Shown: positions 6,561 to 6,824 of the stretch, one piece after another
How positions within the stretch are numbered: position 1 is the stretch's first letter
How the letters are laid out: every line of letters begins with the position of its first letter
Origin: Pseudomonadota bacterium
GTDB taxonomy: Bacteria > Bdellovibrionota > JAFGOL01
Assembly (NCBI GenBank): GCA_026390535.1
Contig: JAPLFT010000297.1
Span: 1 to 6,824 of the forward strand
Direction: 5' to 3'
Length of the DNA stretch: 6,824 nucleotides
Position numbers and translations under genes: made by a program
The notes under the pieces: model-generated
Told to the model about the DNA's origin: nothing
Seen by the model: the letters and a program-made list of their open reading frames with translations, nothing else
Databases searched by the model: none

Positions 6561-6603
6561 CATCAGCCTTTGTTTCGGCGGTTAGAGGAGAACTCCATCT
6601 CCC
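6554..6603 (-). ncRNA. Fluoride riboswitch (crcB motif) aptamer
   Basis: Reading the minus strand from 6603, the stem GGGAG (6603-6599) pairs with CTCCT (6590-6586) around the 8-base loop ATGGAGTT. Loop bases GGAGT (6596-6592) pair perfectly with ACTCC (6560-6556) to make the five-pair pseudoknot. A second short stem, GCC (6579-6577) with GGC (6568-6566), closes the loop GAAACAAA. It is followed directly by TGATG (6565-6561), then the pseudoknot strand, then TA (6555-6554). Lined up with the Thermotoga petrophila aptamer from memory, all ligand-pocket bases are present: A6-U7-G8 is ATG at 6598-6596, U38 is T6565, A40 is A6563, U41-G42 is TG at 6562-6561, and U48-A49 is TA at 6555-6554. The aptamer ends 24 bases before the antiporter ATG. 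Confidence 0.93.
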
Positions 6604-6619
6604 TTGAATTGATATTTTG

Positions 6620-6648
6620 ATGCTAACCAATAAAAGAGAAGCAGTCAA
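6620..6648 (-). promoter_or_regulatory. Sigma70-like promoter for the riboswitch-antiporter transcript
   Basis: The minus strand has TTGACT (6648-6643, five of six to TTGACA), a spacer of 17 bases, and TAGCAT (6625-6620, four of six to TATAAT). Transcription would start near 6613, about ten bases before the first base of the fluoride aptamer at 6603. This is the spacing expected for a riboswitch leader, and it raises the weight of an otherwise ordinary match. Confidence 0.55.
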
Positions 6649-6655
6649 TATCCGT

Positions 6656-6823
6656 CTATGCAGCTAGGTTAAAACCACTCGTTATTTCTTGTATCTGTGG
6701 GTGAAGTTCAACTATATTCTCGTAGTATTGAGTTCTTAATGTATCTACTATCCCCGACCAGCGAAATGAAGCGTCAGCGTAATGTAGCTGGCGGGAGAAA
6801 TATAAAAGTGCGAGCGGAAACCC
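6656..6823 (-). CDS. Unrecognised open frame running off the right edge (3' end only)
   Basis: A minus-strand frame is open from the window's right edge to TAG at 6658-6656, giving 55 residues with no start in view. Its C-terminal half, IVDTLRTQYYENIVELHP and onward to SGFNLAA, has a plausible soluble-protein composition, while its first half overlaps the repeats at 6753-6795. A + strand frame over 6673-6824 is also open, so openness alone is weak evidence. I recognise no family. If real, it is the end of a gene upstream of the antiporter in the same direction, stopping just before the antiporter promoter. Confidence 0.22.
   Translation of the reverse strand, partial: GFPLALLYFSRQLHYADASFRWSGIVDTLRTQYYENIVELHPQIQEITSGFNLAA
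6751..6760 (+). repeat. Second copy of the tRNA-Pro 3' end (possible attachment-site repeat)
   Basis: TCCCCGACCA here equals the last ten bases of tRNA-Pro including CCA (5279-5288), in the same orientation and 1472 bases away. Direct repeats of a tRNA 3' end commonly border elements inserted by tyrosine recombinases. The match does not extend on either side and no integrase is visible, so it is only a candidate. Confidence 0.25.
6753..6795. repeat. Bulged inverted repeat with internal tandem repeat
   Basis: CCCG-A-CCAGC (6753-6762) is complementary to GCTGG-CGGG (6787-6795), nine pairs interrupted only by an unpaired A at 6757. Between and overlapping the arms are two imperfect 16-base direct repeats, starting CAGCGAAATGAAGC at 6759 and CAGCGTAATGTAGC at 6775, agreeing at 12 of 16 positions. 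The 5' arm also includes the ten bases shared with the tRNA-Pro 3' end. It could be a dispersed repeat, an end of a mobile element or a terminator-like structure. Nothing identifies it further. Confidence 0.5.
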
Positions 6824-6824
6824 C

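Noticed and set aside
6542..6660. Open + strand segments across 6557-6606 that look like fragments of a broken gene
   Set aside because: The interval is fully explained by the fluoride riboswitch on the opposite strand, and the + frames are broken by several stops.
6753..6795. Integron attC-like site because of the imperfect hairpin with an extrahelical base
   Set aside because: The required core sites of the RYYYAAC and GTTRRRY type are absent at the ends of the stem, and no integron integrase or cassette array is visible.
6673..6824. A + strand frame of about 50 codons at the right edge, possibly a transposase end
   Set aside because: It shows no transposase motif, has no start with a ribosome binding site, and overlaps the hairpin and an equally open minus-strand frame.
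1..6824. CRISPR arrays, insertion sequences, rRNA or toxin-antitoxin genes
   Set aside because: I looked for regularly spaced repeats, transposase motifs and small paired genes on both strands and saw none.

Overview
The window looks like a piece of a Gram-negative-type bacterial chromosome of moderate to low GC. The evidence for an LPS-bearing cell is a heptosyltransferase-family (GT9) glycosyltransferase. Gene style would fit lineages such as Omnitrophota or deltaproteobacteria-like groups, but no marker here fixes the taxon.

Left to right: (1) The 3' end of an APC-type amino acid permease enters from the left edge on the + strand and stops at 587. (2) A four-gene minus-strand cluster, read right to left from 4264 to 588, holds a GT9/WaaF-like glycosyltransferase, a COG2316-type HD-domain hydrolase, a RocD-type ornithine aminotransferase and a YfcA-like TSUP membrane exporter. 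Gaps are 29, 73 and 2 bases, so this is probably one operon, perhaps with an internal promoter before rocD. Its last stop codon abuts the permease stop codon with no base between them. (3) Diverging from the glycosyltransferase, with only 8 bases between start codons, is a RlmI-like class I SAM methyltransferase on +, followed by a complete tRNA-Pro(TGG) with encoded CCA. (4) On the minus strand at the right is a 397-aa CPA-superfamily cation/proton antiporter.

The most informative element is upstream of the antiporter. Positions 6603 to 6554 on the minus strand form a fluoride (crcB-motif) riboswitch aptamer: stem GGGAG/CTCCT, loop ATGGAGTT, a 5-bp pseudoknot GGAGT/ACTCC, and the conserved TGATG and TA. 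The pseudoknot strand can instead pair, in a 9-bp helix, with the antiporter's ribosome binding site. A fluoride-ON translational switch can therefore be read directly from the sequence, and a sigma70-like promoter sits at the right distance upstream. This points to fluoride tolerance as the antiporter's job. The riboswitch-antiporter unit lies between the 3' end of tRNA-Pro and a second copy of that tRNA's last ten bases (TCCCCGACCA at 6751), which hints at, but does not prove, insertion at the tRNA.

The last ~170 bases hold a bulged inverted repeat, a short imperfect tandem repeat and a weak open frame on the minus strand running off the edge.
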